From the NCBI RefSeq assembly GCF_009664975.1, contig NZ_WJXB01000003.1, positions 682,001 to 746,000 of the forward strand: 64,000 nucleotides of DNA. The letters run 5' to 3'. Shown here one piece after another: positions 18,875 to 27,289 of this stretch. The notes under the pieces are model-generated. The model made no database searches. It had not been told where the DNA came from and worked only from the letters and a program-made list of their open reading frames with translations. Every line of letters begins with the position of its first letter. Position 1 is the stretch's first letter. The translations under genes were made by a program, and so were the position numbers. The DNA is from Paenibacillus monticola. Its GTDB lineage: Bacteria; Bacillota; Bacilli; Paenibacillales; Paenibacillaceae.

Positions 18875-18916
18875 GCGTCCAAAAAACAACATTAAAGGAG
18901 CTAACCAAAAAACATG

Positions 18917-19346
18917 ATGGATTTGAAAACCTATGGATATACAGAAATAGAAGCAATTCCCCACGGTTTATTGCCCGGCAGGGTGACGGAGCTTCAGCGC
19001 GAGCGCTTCACGGTCATGACCAAGCGTGGCGAAATAACGGCGGTACTCAAAGGTACGTTCTATCACAGCGCGGAAACACGCGTGGACTATCCGTGCGTTG
19101 GTGATTTTGTCTTGCTGCACTACAACGAGAGCGGAAATTCTCTCATCGTTAGCCGTAAGCTTTACCGATGTGGAGGAACGGTTCCCTCAATGCCGTTTTG
19201 CAGATTGCAGCCATCAATCCGAGCCGGGCTGTTCCGTTCTTGCTGCGCTTGCTGACGGGTCGTTGCCGCGTGAAAGGTGGGAGCATTATATTACACAGCA
19301 GTATGAGAACAAGCAATCGAAGAAAAATGGAGGTTGGAAGAAATGA
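18917..19346 (+). pseudogene. rsgA: ribosome-associated GTPase A with internal deletion
   Basis: The N-terminal OB-fold part is present in one frame (about 80 residues: DLKTYGYTEIEAIPHGLLPG to YNESGNSLIVSR). The C-terminal zinc-binding part is present in another frame (SFTDVEERFPQCRFADCSHQ..., with the Cys-Cys-His-Cys spacing of RsgA, then SVLAALADGSLPRERWE). The whole circularly permuted GTPase domain between them, about 200 residues in intact RsgA, is missing. The junction is near 19157, and the two ends are out of frame. The intact protein is a GTPase that matures the 30S ribosome. AAAGGAG lies upstream, and the attenuator leader is retained. It runs straight into the APH-like gene. A normal rsgA copy would be expected elsewhere in the genome. 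Confidence 0.85.
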
Positions 19347-20359
19347 ATATTAAATCCGAAACGCTGATCTATGTCTTAGGCCGATACTTGAAGAAGGATA
19401 TCCTCTCAGCCGACTTCCTAACCACGCCGTTACAGGGCGGAACTGTGGGAAATGTGCATCTCGTAACGGGGATCGCCGAAACCGCAGATGGTGAAAAAAT
19501 GCCGTACCGTATCGTGCTGAAAATTCAAAAGAAATGGGAACGTTACAACGATCCGGATTCCTGGCGCCGGGAATATGATCTCTATATGTCTGACTTGGGA
19601 AAGACATTCTCGGATACCTTCCGCTGGCCAACATGTTACCATGCGGAGATGAATACCGAAGAAAATGAATTCCAGCTGTGGCTGGAATATATCGATGGGG
19701 TATCTGGTTTAGAACTGACCGGTGACATGTATGAACAGGCCGCGCTGGAGTTGGGACGTTATCAAGGCAAGCTGCATACGGAGCAACCCGCTGCGCTGCT
19801 GAGCCTGACCAACTTGAGCCATGCGGATCTTATGAAAAATACGTATCTGCATTATCGGTCATGGCCAGTCGTTTACGATTATATACGCTCGGAGGACTGT
19901 GAATTTCCGCAGCACGTGCGGCAAATGCTCATCGACATCGATGAGCACGCAGACGAGATACTTGCTCGCATTGAGCAATTGCCCCTCGTGCTATGCCACC
20001 GGGACTTCTGGGTGACCAACCTGATCTATGCTAACGGGAAAATCGTGCTCATCGACTGGGATACATCCGGATGGGGCTACCTGGGCGAGGATCTCGCAAG
20101 CCTGATTGCAGATGAAGCGGATATCGATCATATGGTCGAATACTACCAGCGGTGTGTTCCCACGTATTACAAAGGCTTTTCGGAATATGCAGTTGCACCC
20201 CCTGTTGCCAACCATTGCGTCTACGAGATGTCCCTTCTCGTATTCGGGTACAGGCTTGTGGAGAGCTATCTCCACACAGAGGATGATGACGAGAAGACGA
20301 AGCTTCTCCATACGCTCCAAAAAATCTATGAAATGAAGACCAGCCCTGCGCAGGGTTGA
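19343..20359 (+). CDS. APH/choline-kinase-like phosphotransferase
   Basis: 338 residues of the aminoglycoside phosphotransferase fold. The ATP-binding region is N-terminal (GGTVGNVHLV, then KIQKKW). The catalytic loop is CHRDFWVTNLIY (His219, Asp221, Asn226) and the metal-binding segment IDWDTSGWG (Asp238). The family phosphorylates small hydroxyl-bearing compounds: aminoglycosides, macrolides, choline or metabolites. The substrate cannot be read, and resistance is not implied. The ATG at 19343 has GGAGG 9 bases upstream; that site lies within the last codons of the rsgA remnant, so the gene probably shares its attenuated transcript. A terminator follows. Confidence 0.85.
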   Translation: MNIKSETLIYVLGRYLKKDILSADFLTTPLQGGTVGNVHLVTGIAETADGEKMPYRIVLKIQKKWERYNDPDSWRREYDLYMSDLGKTFSDTFRWPTCYHAEMNTEENEFQLWLEYIDGVSGLELTGDMYEQAALELGRYQGKLHTEQPAALLSLTNLSHADLMKNTYLHYRSWPVVYDYIRSEDCEFPQHVRQMLIDIDEHADEILARIEQLPLVLCHRDFWVTNLIYANGKIVLIDWDTSGWGYLGEDLASLIADEADIDHMVEYYQRCVPTYYKGFSEYAVAPPVANHCVYEMSLLVFGYRLVESYLHTEDDDEKTKLLHTLQKIYEMKTSPAQG

Positions 20360-20365
20360 CTCTAA

Positions 20366-20414
20366 AAAAAGAACTCCGAGAACCCTTGAATGTAGTGGGT
20401 TTTCGGAGTTTCTT
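20366..20414 (+). terminator. terminator after APH-like gene
   Basis: AACTCCGAGAACCC pairs with GGGTTTTCGGAGTT (one bulge) across an 11-base loop, with flanking A7 and TTTCTT. Confidence 0.8.
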
Positions 20415-20482
20415 AAATGTCCCATTTCGATCGTCGCCGGCGGCTTGCTCGTCGTGTCGTAGAAGACACTATTGTCATGGTG

Positions 20483-21118
20483 CTATCGTTCTCCGTTAGT
20501 ACAATCCATAAGGATTCGTTTCGCATAAGACTCCCAGTTTGCTTCATCCGTGTTTATTTCTAAAGTTGGAATCAAGGATTGTTTCGTACATCTACGAAGC
20601 TTTTCCTGACTTTCTAAGAAGTTATGACATGTTTCAGTTACAGTAGAGTGATTTCCCATCACATATGACTTCCAAGCTTCACCACGACTTTCAATAAACC
20701 TAGGCTCAACAGCATCTTGGGACAAGGTTAAGAGTACACAACGTGCATTCATCCTGAGTAGACGTTTTTCCAGCAACTCAATTTCTGGGGAAACTTCAAA
20801 CGCAGCCCTATGATTTACATGAAACCTCTCTAATAGATAAAATACACCGTTCTGTAGTTTTGAATGACCAAGAGAATTAATCCAATCGTATTGTTGTTCA
20901 AGATAATCAATATGACGACTTAGAAGGGAAATATGTTCATCCTTATCCATGGATTTTAAGACACCATGGTATGAATGCAGAACCTGTGAATAATGTTCGC
21001 TTATTGCTATTATTGAATTTTCACAATTTTCCGTTTGATTTTGTAATCTTTTTATAGCAGAAAATAATGATGTTTTTCCTACAGTGGACATCCCTTCGAT
21101 AATTACTCCTCGAATCAT
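20483..21118 (-). CDS. P-loop nucleoside/nucleotide kinase-like protein
   Basis: 211 residues. A Walker A motif GMSTVGKTS lies at residues 9-17, directly after a hydrophobic beta strand (GVIIE), as in thymidylate and deoxynucleoside kinases. A later Arg-containing segment around PRFIESRGEAWKSY may be the lid. The rest is not strongly conserved in memory, so the substrate is unknown. The ribosome site is GAGGAGAG. The stop codon lies inside one of the dispersed palindromic repeats (TAACGGAGAACGATAGCAC), so the last residues TNGER are encoded by repeat sequence. It is a stand-alone gene between two repeat copies. Confidence 0.75.
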   Translation of the reverse strand: MIRGVIIEGMSTVGKTSLFSAIKRLQNQTENCENSIIAISEHYSQVLHSYHGVLKSMDKDEHISLLSRHIDYLEQQYDWINSLGHSKLQNGVFYLLERFHVNHRAAFEVSPEIELLEKRLLRMNARCVLLTLSQDAVEPRFIESRGEAWKSYVMGNHSTVTETCHNFLESQEKLRRCTKQSLIPTLEINTDEANWESYAKRILMDCTNGER

Positions 21119-21159
21119 CTCTCTACTCTCCTCAGCTTTTTTTAAGCATCCTGAAAAAA

Positions 21160-21290
21160 GATTCTACAGTATTACCGAATTATCCTGCCCAATAGCTTAA
21201 AAGACTACCGATCTACTGGCAGCCTTCTGTCTTTACGCTATAGATCTGGTTGTTGAGCTATCGTTTCCCGTGAGCTCAATAGTCTTATGT
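21160..21290. repeat. dispersed palindromic repeat, copy 4 (long form)
   Basis: Left box AATTATCCTGCCCAATAGCT, centre GACTACCGATCTACTGGCAG, right box GTTGAGCTATCGTTTCCCGT. This is the fullest copy along with that at 22.3 kb. Copy 3 overlaps the end of the kinase gene near 20478-20505. Confidence 0.65.
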
Positions 21291-21375
21291 TTTAATTAGA
21301 GTCGCTGCTTATAGTTGTGAGGCTTGCCGAACACCTAATGCAGTGACGTCCCGACGGGCTTAGGGGGCTGGATGT

Positions 21376-21399
21376 GGTCACTCGCTTCTCAGAGTGACC
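21376..21399 (-). terminator. hairpin after nucleotidyltransferase gene
   Basis: GGTCACTC pairs perfectly with GAGTGACC across 8 bases, 18 bases past the stop codon. There is no U-tract, so it may be an RNA-stabilising hairpin rather than a classic terminator. Confidence 0.45.
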
Positions 21400-21417
21400 C
21401 GGAGCATCAATATGGTG

Positions 21418-22185
21418 TTAGCCGAGGGAAGTTCTGGAAGCAGCCATTGCATTTAAGGCGTTCTCAAAATAGCTATATACTTCATCTGCAATTCCCAGAA
21501 ACTCTTCAACAAGTACATTACTATCCAAGTAACAAGCATACAGATAATTAACTAAAGCGGAGTCAATCTCACAATAGTTTAATATGGCATTCTTCATCTT
21601 AATAATGTCATCTTGCCATACACCTGTATCTTCTAAAACCAAAGAGTATAATGCACGAATTAATCTCTTAGAGTAACCTTTAATATATCTAGTTTTCATT
21701 GTGTTATCACTAGCATTAGAAAGTAAACTATGTATACGATCTACTTCCTCCTTGGTCTCTGTATTTAAGTCTAAAATGAACTCTGGAGAAATAATTATCG
21801 GTGGTACTTTTTCACCAACGTCATGACCATATATGCAAACACAAATTATCTTCACCCAAAAACCCCACTCATTTGGTTTACTTAATACATCGTCAATCGA
21901 GCAAATTATCGTATCAATCTTAGTTACTACTGGATATTCTTCCAAAAGCCTGTCTTTAATATTTGACAATCTTTCGTAATCAATATCTTTGGGATTTACA
22001 CATACAATAGTAAAGTCTGCATCTGACTTAAAAGGTTTAGCAGTTCCTTTTGGAATCGAGCCACACATATAAATGCTATGAATCTTACCTTTAAATTCGG
22101 TAAGTATATTATCTATATACTTATCAACAAAATCCTTATATTCACTTTGTATTACAATTCTATTTATAACTTTTTCTAATATCAT
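21418..22185 (-). CDS. nucleotidyltransferase-fold protein (ANT-like)
   Basis: 255 residues. A polymerase-beta-like nucleotidyltransferase motif is seen: Gly42-Ser43 in MCGSIPKGTAK, then Asp55-x-Asp57 in KSDADFTIV, the metal-binding pair, with a likely third Asp in KIDTIIC. A helical C-terminal domain (about 140-250) follows, as in aminoglycoside or lincosamide nucleotidyltransferases and in MNT-type antitoxins. No HEPN partner is adjacent, so a toxin-antitoxin role is not supported. The substrate is unknown. The gene is AT-rich relative to the window and flanked on both sides by dispersed repeats, which fits horizontal acquisition. Confidence 0.8.
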   Translation of the reverse strand: MILEKVINRIVIQSEYKDFVDKYIDNILTEFKGKIHSIYMCGSIPKGTAKPFKSDADFTIVCVNPKDIDYERLSNIKDRLLEEYPVVTKIDTIICSIDDVLSKPNEWGFWVKIICVCIYGHDVGEKVPPIIISPEFILDLNTETKEEVDRIHSLLSNASDNTMKTRYIKGYSKRLIRALYSLVLEDTGVWQDDIIKMKNAILNYCEIDSALVNYLYACYLDSNVLVEEFLGIADEVYSYFENALNAMAASRTSLG

Positions 22186-22254
22186 ATAGACTCCTCCTAA
22201 ACTAAGAACTTCTTTCGGCTAACGTCTTTTTTGCGAACTTCGTAAATTCGTCAT

Positions 22255-22365
22255 GACTTAAGTTATTCGCGAAATCATTCAACTATCCTGCCAGTTAGCG
22301 TAACGAAGGACTGCCGTTTGGCAGTCCTTATGAATTTGAGCTAACGTAATCCGTTAGTTATAAAA
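22255..22365. repeat. dispersed palindromic repeat, copy 5 (long form)
   Basis: Left box ACTATCCTGCCAGTTAGCGT, central perfect hairpin AAGGACTGCCGTTTGGCAGT completed by CCTT, right box GAGCTAACGTAATCCGTTAG. It lies between the nucleotidyltransferase gene and the YozG-like remnant. Confidence 0.7.
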
Positions 22366-22402
22366 TTTGTTGTCTGTTTTATTGAGTGTCTCCGTCGTTT
22401 TT

Positions 22403-22510
22403 TTACTCCAAAATATCACCTGGCTGACAATCCAAAGTCTTACATATCGCTGCCAATGTTGAAAAACGAACCGCTTTTGCTTTCCCATCAATATTTATGA
22501 TAATTGTCAT
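22403..22510 (-). pseudogene. YozG-like Cro/C1 regulator with HTH core deleted
   Basis: The 35-codon frame starts MTIIINID, the standard start of small YozG-type Cro/C1 regulators, and continues directly as GKAKAVRFSTLAAICKTLDC, the standard C-terminal half. About 27 residues that form helices 1-3 of the HTH are missing in frame. A stop follows GDILE, slightly earlier than usual. AGGTGAAGGAA precedes the ATG, and the gene sits right after DUF2975, its normal partner. The product could be translated but could not bind DNA as the family does. Confidence 0.75.
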
Positions 22511-22520
22511 TTCCTTCACC

Positions 22521-23007
22521 TCAGACCGTCAAATCATTTTCTGATTTTATATTAATCGCTTCTTGTAGAAGCCGTTGGAGGATAGCAGCAAAAACGGCGA
22601 TAACCAACGAAGCAAAAATGATGATGAGTCCCATTAATCCAATAGGAGGGTCAACCTTCTTCGCTATAAACCGAAAGAGTGGCAAACCTAATACATACAA
22701 CCCACTGATTGTAATCGCACAGCACTTTATGTTTTTTAACGCCTTTACCGATAATTCTGAGAACGCCGTGTTCTCGTCAATGTACCGTAAAAGATTGAAA
22801 GCCTGATAGAGCGCAAAGTAAAAAGGCACAGCCGCTCCATACATCACGATGAAAACGAGATATTTCATTAGGGTTATATTGGGATACATTTTTTACAGCA
22901 AAATTCGCCATATGGGGCACTAAAAATATACACAAAGCAAGCACTGCAATTCCAGCCAGAACAATAATTACCTTTAAGATATGGGTTGATCCTCGTTTAA
23001 CATTCAT
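22521..23007 (-). pseudogene. DUF2975 membrane protein with frameshift
   Basis: The first frame (from ATG 23007, site GAGGTG) gives KRGSTHILKVIIVLAGIAVL to ANFAVK; the second gives PNITLMKYLVFIVMYGAAVP to SENDLTV. Together they form one complete DUF2975 protein of about 160 residues with four membrane helices. The frames meet in an A6 run near 22890: removing one A restores the gene. DUF2975 proteins always pair with a small YozG-like regulator, which here is also defective. Their function is unknown. Confidence 0.8.
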
Positions 23008-23117
23008 TCAAAACACCTCATCACTTATTTAATGGCAAGATGATTTTAGCATGTAATTTATCGTTTTACAATAAATTTATATTGTTTTTATTATACTATT
23101 ATTGTTTTTTTAATTTA

Positions 23118-23158
23118 CAACGGGTTCAACAAAACTGCCGTTAGTTTAATATTATTTC
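23118..23158. repeat. dispersed palindromic repeat, copy 6 (short)
   Basis: GGGTTCAACAAAACTGCCGT followed by TAGTTTAATA keeps the ends of the repeat family. It lies between the GNAT gene and the DUF2975 remnant. Confidence 0.4.
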
Positions 23159-23167
23159 ATAGAAAAG

Positions 23168-23686
<519 letters not shown>

Positions 23687-24035
23687 TTATTTTTCCCCTT
23701 TTAATTCCTGATTTTTATATATTCGCACGAGATTGCAACTCCAATAATATTGTATTTTTCAAACGCAGTAAATCCATAAACTGTTATGCAGGGGTCAAAT
23801 AGCAACTGGATTAATGCCTGCGGTGGATCGAATGTTAGAAACAATCCGCAGCAAATTCGTCCAGCTCCCCGCGCTGAAGAATCTGGAAATCCTCTTAACC
23901 TCTACACATTTTCCCAATCAGTTCACAATTCCGTAACTAATTGCTCATTGCGCATTTTTGCCCTTTGCGCAATAATAACATAAGTGAATAGAGTTCAGAG
24001 TGTTCTCTGGACCAAGAAAGGAGGATTCATCGAAT
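23687..24035. other. intergenic; possible gene remnant plus TetR promoter
   Basis: A plus frame at 23814-23936 encodes about 40 residues with protein-like character (PAVDRMLETIRSKFVQLP) but has no ribosome site and no recognised family. It may be the end of a lost gene. The rest holds the promoter of the TetR gene. Confidence 0.35.
23947..23976 (+). promoter_or_regulatory. TetR operator overlapping sigma-A-like promoter
   Basis: ATTGCGCA (23947-23954) and TGCGCAAT (23966-23973) form an inverted repeat with an 11-base spacer. A -35 TTGCGC (23948-23953) and a -10 AATAAT (23971-23976), 17 bases apart, lie within it, so repressor binding would block RNA polymerase. Confidence 0.65.
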
Positions 24036-24653
24036 TTGAACCCCAAACTGACGCTGCGCGATAAAAAAAAAGAAGCCACTGCCTATGCATTAAGCGAAGC
24101 TGCCTTTGAGCTTGCGTTAGAGAAGGGCATGGACAGTTTCATTGTCGATGACATTGTTCAGAAGGCTGGCTTTTCCCGGCGGACCTTTGCTAATTACTTC
24201 TCGTGCAAAGAGGAAGCAGTAGCAGAGTATTTTATAGGTAGTGTTACAAATGAAGATGACAAAATACTATTAGCGGGTTTGGCCCCGGATGCAACACCAC
24301 TGGATGCCTTATACAAATTGCTCAAGCTGCAGTTTACCTCTGAGTTTCTGCATAAGTTGCAGCAGTTCGTATTGCTCGCAAATCAATATCCATCGCTGGA
24401 GCCTTATATTCTCAGTGTATTCCGCCGTTTGCAAGTCACTGCTCAAGAAGTGCTCGAGCAATTCTCCCATGGACGCTATGCAGACGGATATACCCATCTT
24501 CTTGCCGGTGCTGTCTACGGAGCATTTGTCCCCCTTCTGGACGGACGGCTTAACGTCATGCTGCCGGGCGAAGCACAGGGTGAAGACTCCGATGCCATAT
24601 CGTTCGATCAGTATTTGAATTCCATGTTTACTTATTTGCGCAACGGCTTTTAA
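24036..24653 (+). CDS. TetR-family repressor of the MMPL exporter
   Basis: 205 residues from a TTG at 24036 with AAAGGAGG 10 bases upstream. The longer GTG frame (24000) would place its start before the Shine-Dalgarno and is rejected. The N-terminal HTH is IVDDIVQKAGFSRRTFANYF (about residues 37-56), typical of TetR. The C-terminal helices would form the ligand pocket. The next gene, 28 bases on, is an MMPL exporter, and a palindrome overlaps the promoter, so autorepression plus control of the exporter is the simple reading. Confidence 0.9.
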   Translation: MNPKLTLRDKKKEATAYALSEAAFELALEKGMDSFIVDDIVQKAGFSRRTFANYFSCKEEAVAEYFIGSVTNEDDKILLAGLAPDATPLDALYKLLKLQFTSEFLHKLQQFVLLANQYPSLEPYILSVFRRLQVTAQEVLEQFSHGRYADGYTHLLAGAVYGAFVPLLDGRLNVMLPGEAQGEDSDAISFDQYLNSMFTYLRNGF

Positions 24654-24681
24654 ACCAGAGATAAAAAGGAGAAACCATCAC

Positions 24682-27063
24682 ATGTCTACATTTCTGTACC
24701 GATTAGGAAAATCAGCTTATTCCAAGCCATGGTACTTTCTCACGGCCTGGATCGTCATTCTCGGTGTTATAGGCGCCCTGCTCGGCGTCAATGGTATCCA
24801 GTCCAGCTCCGAAATGAAAATTGAGGGCACGGAATCACAAAAAGTACTGGATATGCTGGTTAAGGAGCTTCCTGCTGCTGCCGGCGGCCAGGCGAGCGTC
24901 GCTTTCACCGCACCGGACGGAGAACGTCTGGATACGCCCGAACGGTTAGCACTACTTCAAAAAGCCATTAATGATGTCTACAACATGGAGTACATCATCA
25001 ACCCTGCTAAACTGGCAGCCCAAGCCGCTGCTGCAGGTCAATCCGCTACGGCGGATCAATCTGCTGCTGCAGATCCATCGGCTGCGGCAGGTCAGTCTGC
25101 TGCTGCAGATCCATCGGCTGCGGCGGGTCAGTCTGCTGCTGCAGATCCATCGGCTGCGGCAGGACAAACTGCCCCTTATGGTCCGCTGATGGCTGACGGC
25201 GTTCCTATTCCCGGCGTCATGCTTTCCGGGGACGGTAGCATCGCCTTGTTCCAGTTTCAATTCACTGTTCAGCAGACGTCGCTGCCCGCATCTGTACCGG
25301 ATAACATCATCAACACCGTGACCGAAGTCGAGCAGGCAGGCTCCGGCATCACAGCCATTCCGAGCGATTCGCTGAAGAGCATTCCAGCCATCGGATCGAC
25401 AGAAGTGGTCGGCGTTGTCGTTGCTGCAGTTGTGCTGTTTATTACGCTTGGCTCGGTCGTTGCCGCTGGACTGCCGCTACTCACCGCGCTCCTCGGTGTA
25501 GGAATTAGCGTCGGTGGTGCGTTTGCCCTCTCAAATATTATCCAGATGAATGACATAACGCCGATTCTCGCCGTTATGATCGGTCTGGCTGTCGGCATCG
25601 ACTACTCTTTGTTCATCGTAAACAGACAGCGGCGACTCATTCTCGATGAGAAATTAAGCGCTAGCGAAGCTGCAAGCCGGGCATTGGGTACTGCCGGCAG
25701 CGCCGTATTCTTCGCCGGTCTGACCGTAATTATCGCCCTCTGCGGTATGCTAGTTATCGGCATCGGATTCTTGTCGACCATGGCACTTGTTGCCGCTGCC
25801 AGCGTTCTGGTCAATGTCTTGCTGGCACTAACCCTGCTGCCTGCGCTATTGGGTCTGGTCGGTGAACGAATCTGCACAGCCAAAGCCCGTACAAAAAGCA
25901 CAGTCTCCGCAAATAAAGCCAGCCACGGATTCTCGCACCGTTGGGCGAACATTACAGTGAAATACCGTTGGGTCATCATTGTTTTGGTTGTCCTGGTTCT
26001 TGGAACAGCAGCAATTCCAGTTACGAAAATGGAACTGGGCATTCCATCCGGCGCCTCGGCCAACCTGGACACTCCGGCTCGCCAAAGCTATGACATTATT
26101 TCCAAAGGCTTCGGTGAAGGCTTCAATGGACCGCTGCTACTCGTAGCTCAGCCGAACAACCCATCCGATAAAATTTCAATGGAGCAACTCGGTAAGCTGG
26201 TTCAGGAGATCCAAATGCATGATAACGTCACACTTGTGTCCCCAATGGGCGTCAATGCAACTGGTGATATCGCCATTATCAGCCTGATCCCTAAAACAGG
26301 CCCGACAGATGCAGTGACAAGAGATCTGGTGCAGGATCTGCGCGATCCCGCTTCCAGTATCGCAACTGGGAATAACATCAAGCTTGGTGTGACCGGCTTC
26401 ACCGCCATCAATATCGATATGTCATCCAAGCTTTCCGCCGCTTTCCCGCTGTATATCGGCATCATCGTGATCCTGTCACTGATCATCCTGCTGCTTGTCT
26501 TCCGGTCGATCATCGTTCCGATCAAAGCAACCGTCGGCTTTATTCTCAGCATTCTAGCTACCTTCGGTCTGACTACAGCTGTTTATCAGTGGGGTTGGCT
26601 GCACTCCCTGTTTGGTTTCGATACAGGAGGACCGCTGCTCAGCTTTATGCCGATTCTGGTCACCGGTATTCTGTACGGGCTGGCAATGGATTATCAGGTA
26701 TTCCTGGTCAGCTCCATGCGTGAAGCTTATGTCCACGGACGCCATGGCAACGAAAGCGTCGTTCACGGCTATGATCTCGCCAGCCGTGTCGTGCTTGCCG
26801 CAGGCGTAATCATGGTCTCCGTCTTTGCCGGCTTTATCTTCGCTCCTGATGCGATGATCAAGCAGATCGGCTTCGCCTTAGCCTTCGGTATCCTGATCGA
26901 TGCCTTCATCATCCGTATGACGCTCGTTCCGGCCGTAATGGCGGTCTTCGGCGATAAAGCCTGGTGGCTTCCGAAATGGCTGGACCGCTTGCTTCCGAAT
27001 CTCGATGTTGAAGGCGATAAGCTGATCACCAAGCTGCATGCCGAGCGCGTACACAAGAAATAA
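24682..27063 (+). CDS. MMPL/RND-family exporter
   Basis: 793 residues, about 12 membrane helices in two halves, each with a large extracytoplasmic loop, as in MmpL and YdfJ/YdgH-type proteins. The first helix begins near residue 16 (FLTAWIVILGVIGALLG). Family-typical segments include GIDYSLFIVNR in the first half and AMDYQVFLVSSMRE in the second, which carry the conserved Asp-Tyr of the proton relay. The first loop contains an Ala/Gln/Ser tandem repeat (see the repeat at 25036). Likely role: proton-driven export of a lipid or hydrophobic drug. AAAAGGAG precedes the ATG. It is co-transcribed with TetR and ended by a strong terminator. Confidence 0.92.
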   Translation: MSTFLYRLGKSAYSKPWYFLTAWIVILGVIGALLGVNGIQSSSEMKIEGTESQKVLDMLVKELPAAAGGQASVAFTAPDGERLDTPERLALLQKAINDVYNMEYIINPAKLAAQAAAAGQSATADQSAAADPSAAAGQSAAADPSAAAGQSAAADPSAAAGQTAPYGPLMADGVPIPGVMLSGDGSIALFQFQFTVQQTSLPASVPDNIINTVTEVEQAGSGITAIPSDSLKSIPAIGSTEVVGVVVAAVVLFITLGSVVAAGLPLLTALLGVGISVGGAFALSNIIQMNDITPILAVMIGLAVGIDYSLFIVNRQRRLILDEKLSASEAASRALGTAGSAVFFAGLTVIIALCGMLVIGIGFLSTMALVAAASVLVNVLLALTLLPALLGLVGERICTAKARTKSTVSANKASHGFSHRWANITVKYRWVIIVLVVLVLGTAAIPVTKMELGIPSGASANLDTPARQSYDIISKGFGEGFNGPLLLVAQPNNPSDKISMEQLGKLVQEIQMHDNVTLVSPMGVNATGDIAIISLIPKTGPTDAVTRDLVQDLRDPASSIATGNNIKLGVTGFTAINIDMSSKLSAAFPLYIGIIVILSLIILLLVFRSIIVPIKATVGFILSILATFGLTTAVYQWGWLHSLFGFDTGGPLLSFMPILVTGILYGLAMDYQVFLVSSMREAYVHGRHGNESVVHGYDLASRVVLAAGVIMVSVFAGFIFAPDAMIKQIGFALAFGILIDAFIIRMTLVPAVMAVFGDKAWWLPKWLDRLLPNLDVEGDKLITKLHAERVHKK
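25036..25170 (+). repeat. 36-bp in-frame tandem repeat in MMPL loop
   Basis: Just over three near-identical 36-base units, each containing GCTGCTGCAGATCCATCGGC, encode SAAADPSAAAGQ-type 12-residue repeats. A degenerate unit (ATADQ) precedes them. The length is a multiple of three, so unit loss or gain keeps the frame. Confidence 0.9.
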
Positions 27064-27102
27064 CAAAACGGACGGCATCATCGGCGTCCGTCCGAATTAT
27101 TC

Positions 27103-27145
27103 AAGAGCAAAGCCTGCGGACAATGTCTGCAGGCTTTGCTCTTTT
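27103..27145 (+). terminator. terminator of the TetR-MMPL operon
   Basis: AAGAGCAAAGCCTGC pairs perfectly with GCAGGCTTTGCTCTT across an 11-base loop, followed by a T-tract. Confidence 0.9.
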
Positions 27146-27289
27146 ATATTACAGCTTGTCAATCCGGAATTCTTAATCTTCATCAGCTGGTGGACCTGAG
27201 CTCCTTACTTCTCCACTGTTCGTCATCTTGTAGGTAATTAACGATACCTGCTATCTTCGCAAACCCTGTGTCCTGGTAGACCTAGCGGC

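Noticed and set aside
21418..22185. MNT antitoxin of a HEPN-MNT system
   Set aside because: No HEPN gene is adjacent, and the protein is longer than typical MNT antitoxins.
25036..25170. CRISPR array
   Set aside because: The repeats are directly adjacent with no spacers, and they are in frame within the MMPL gene.
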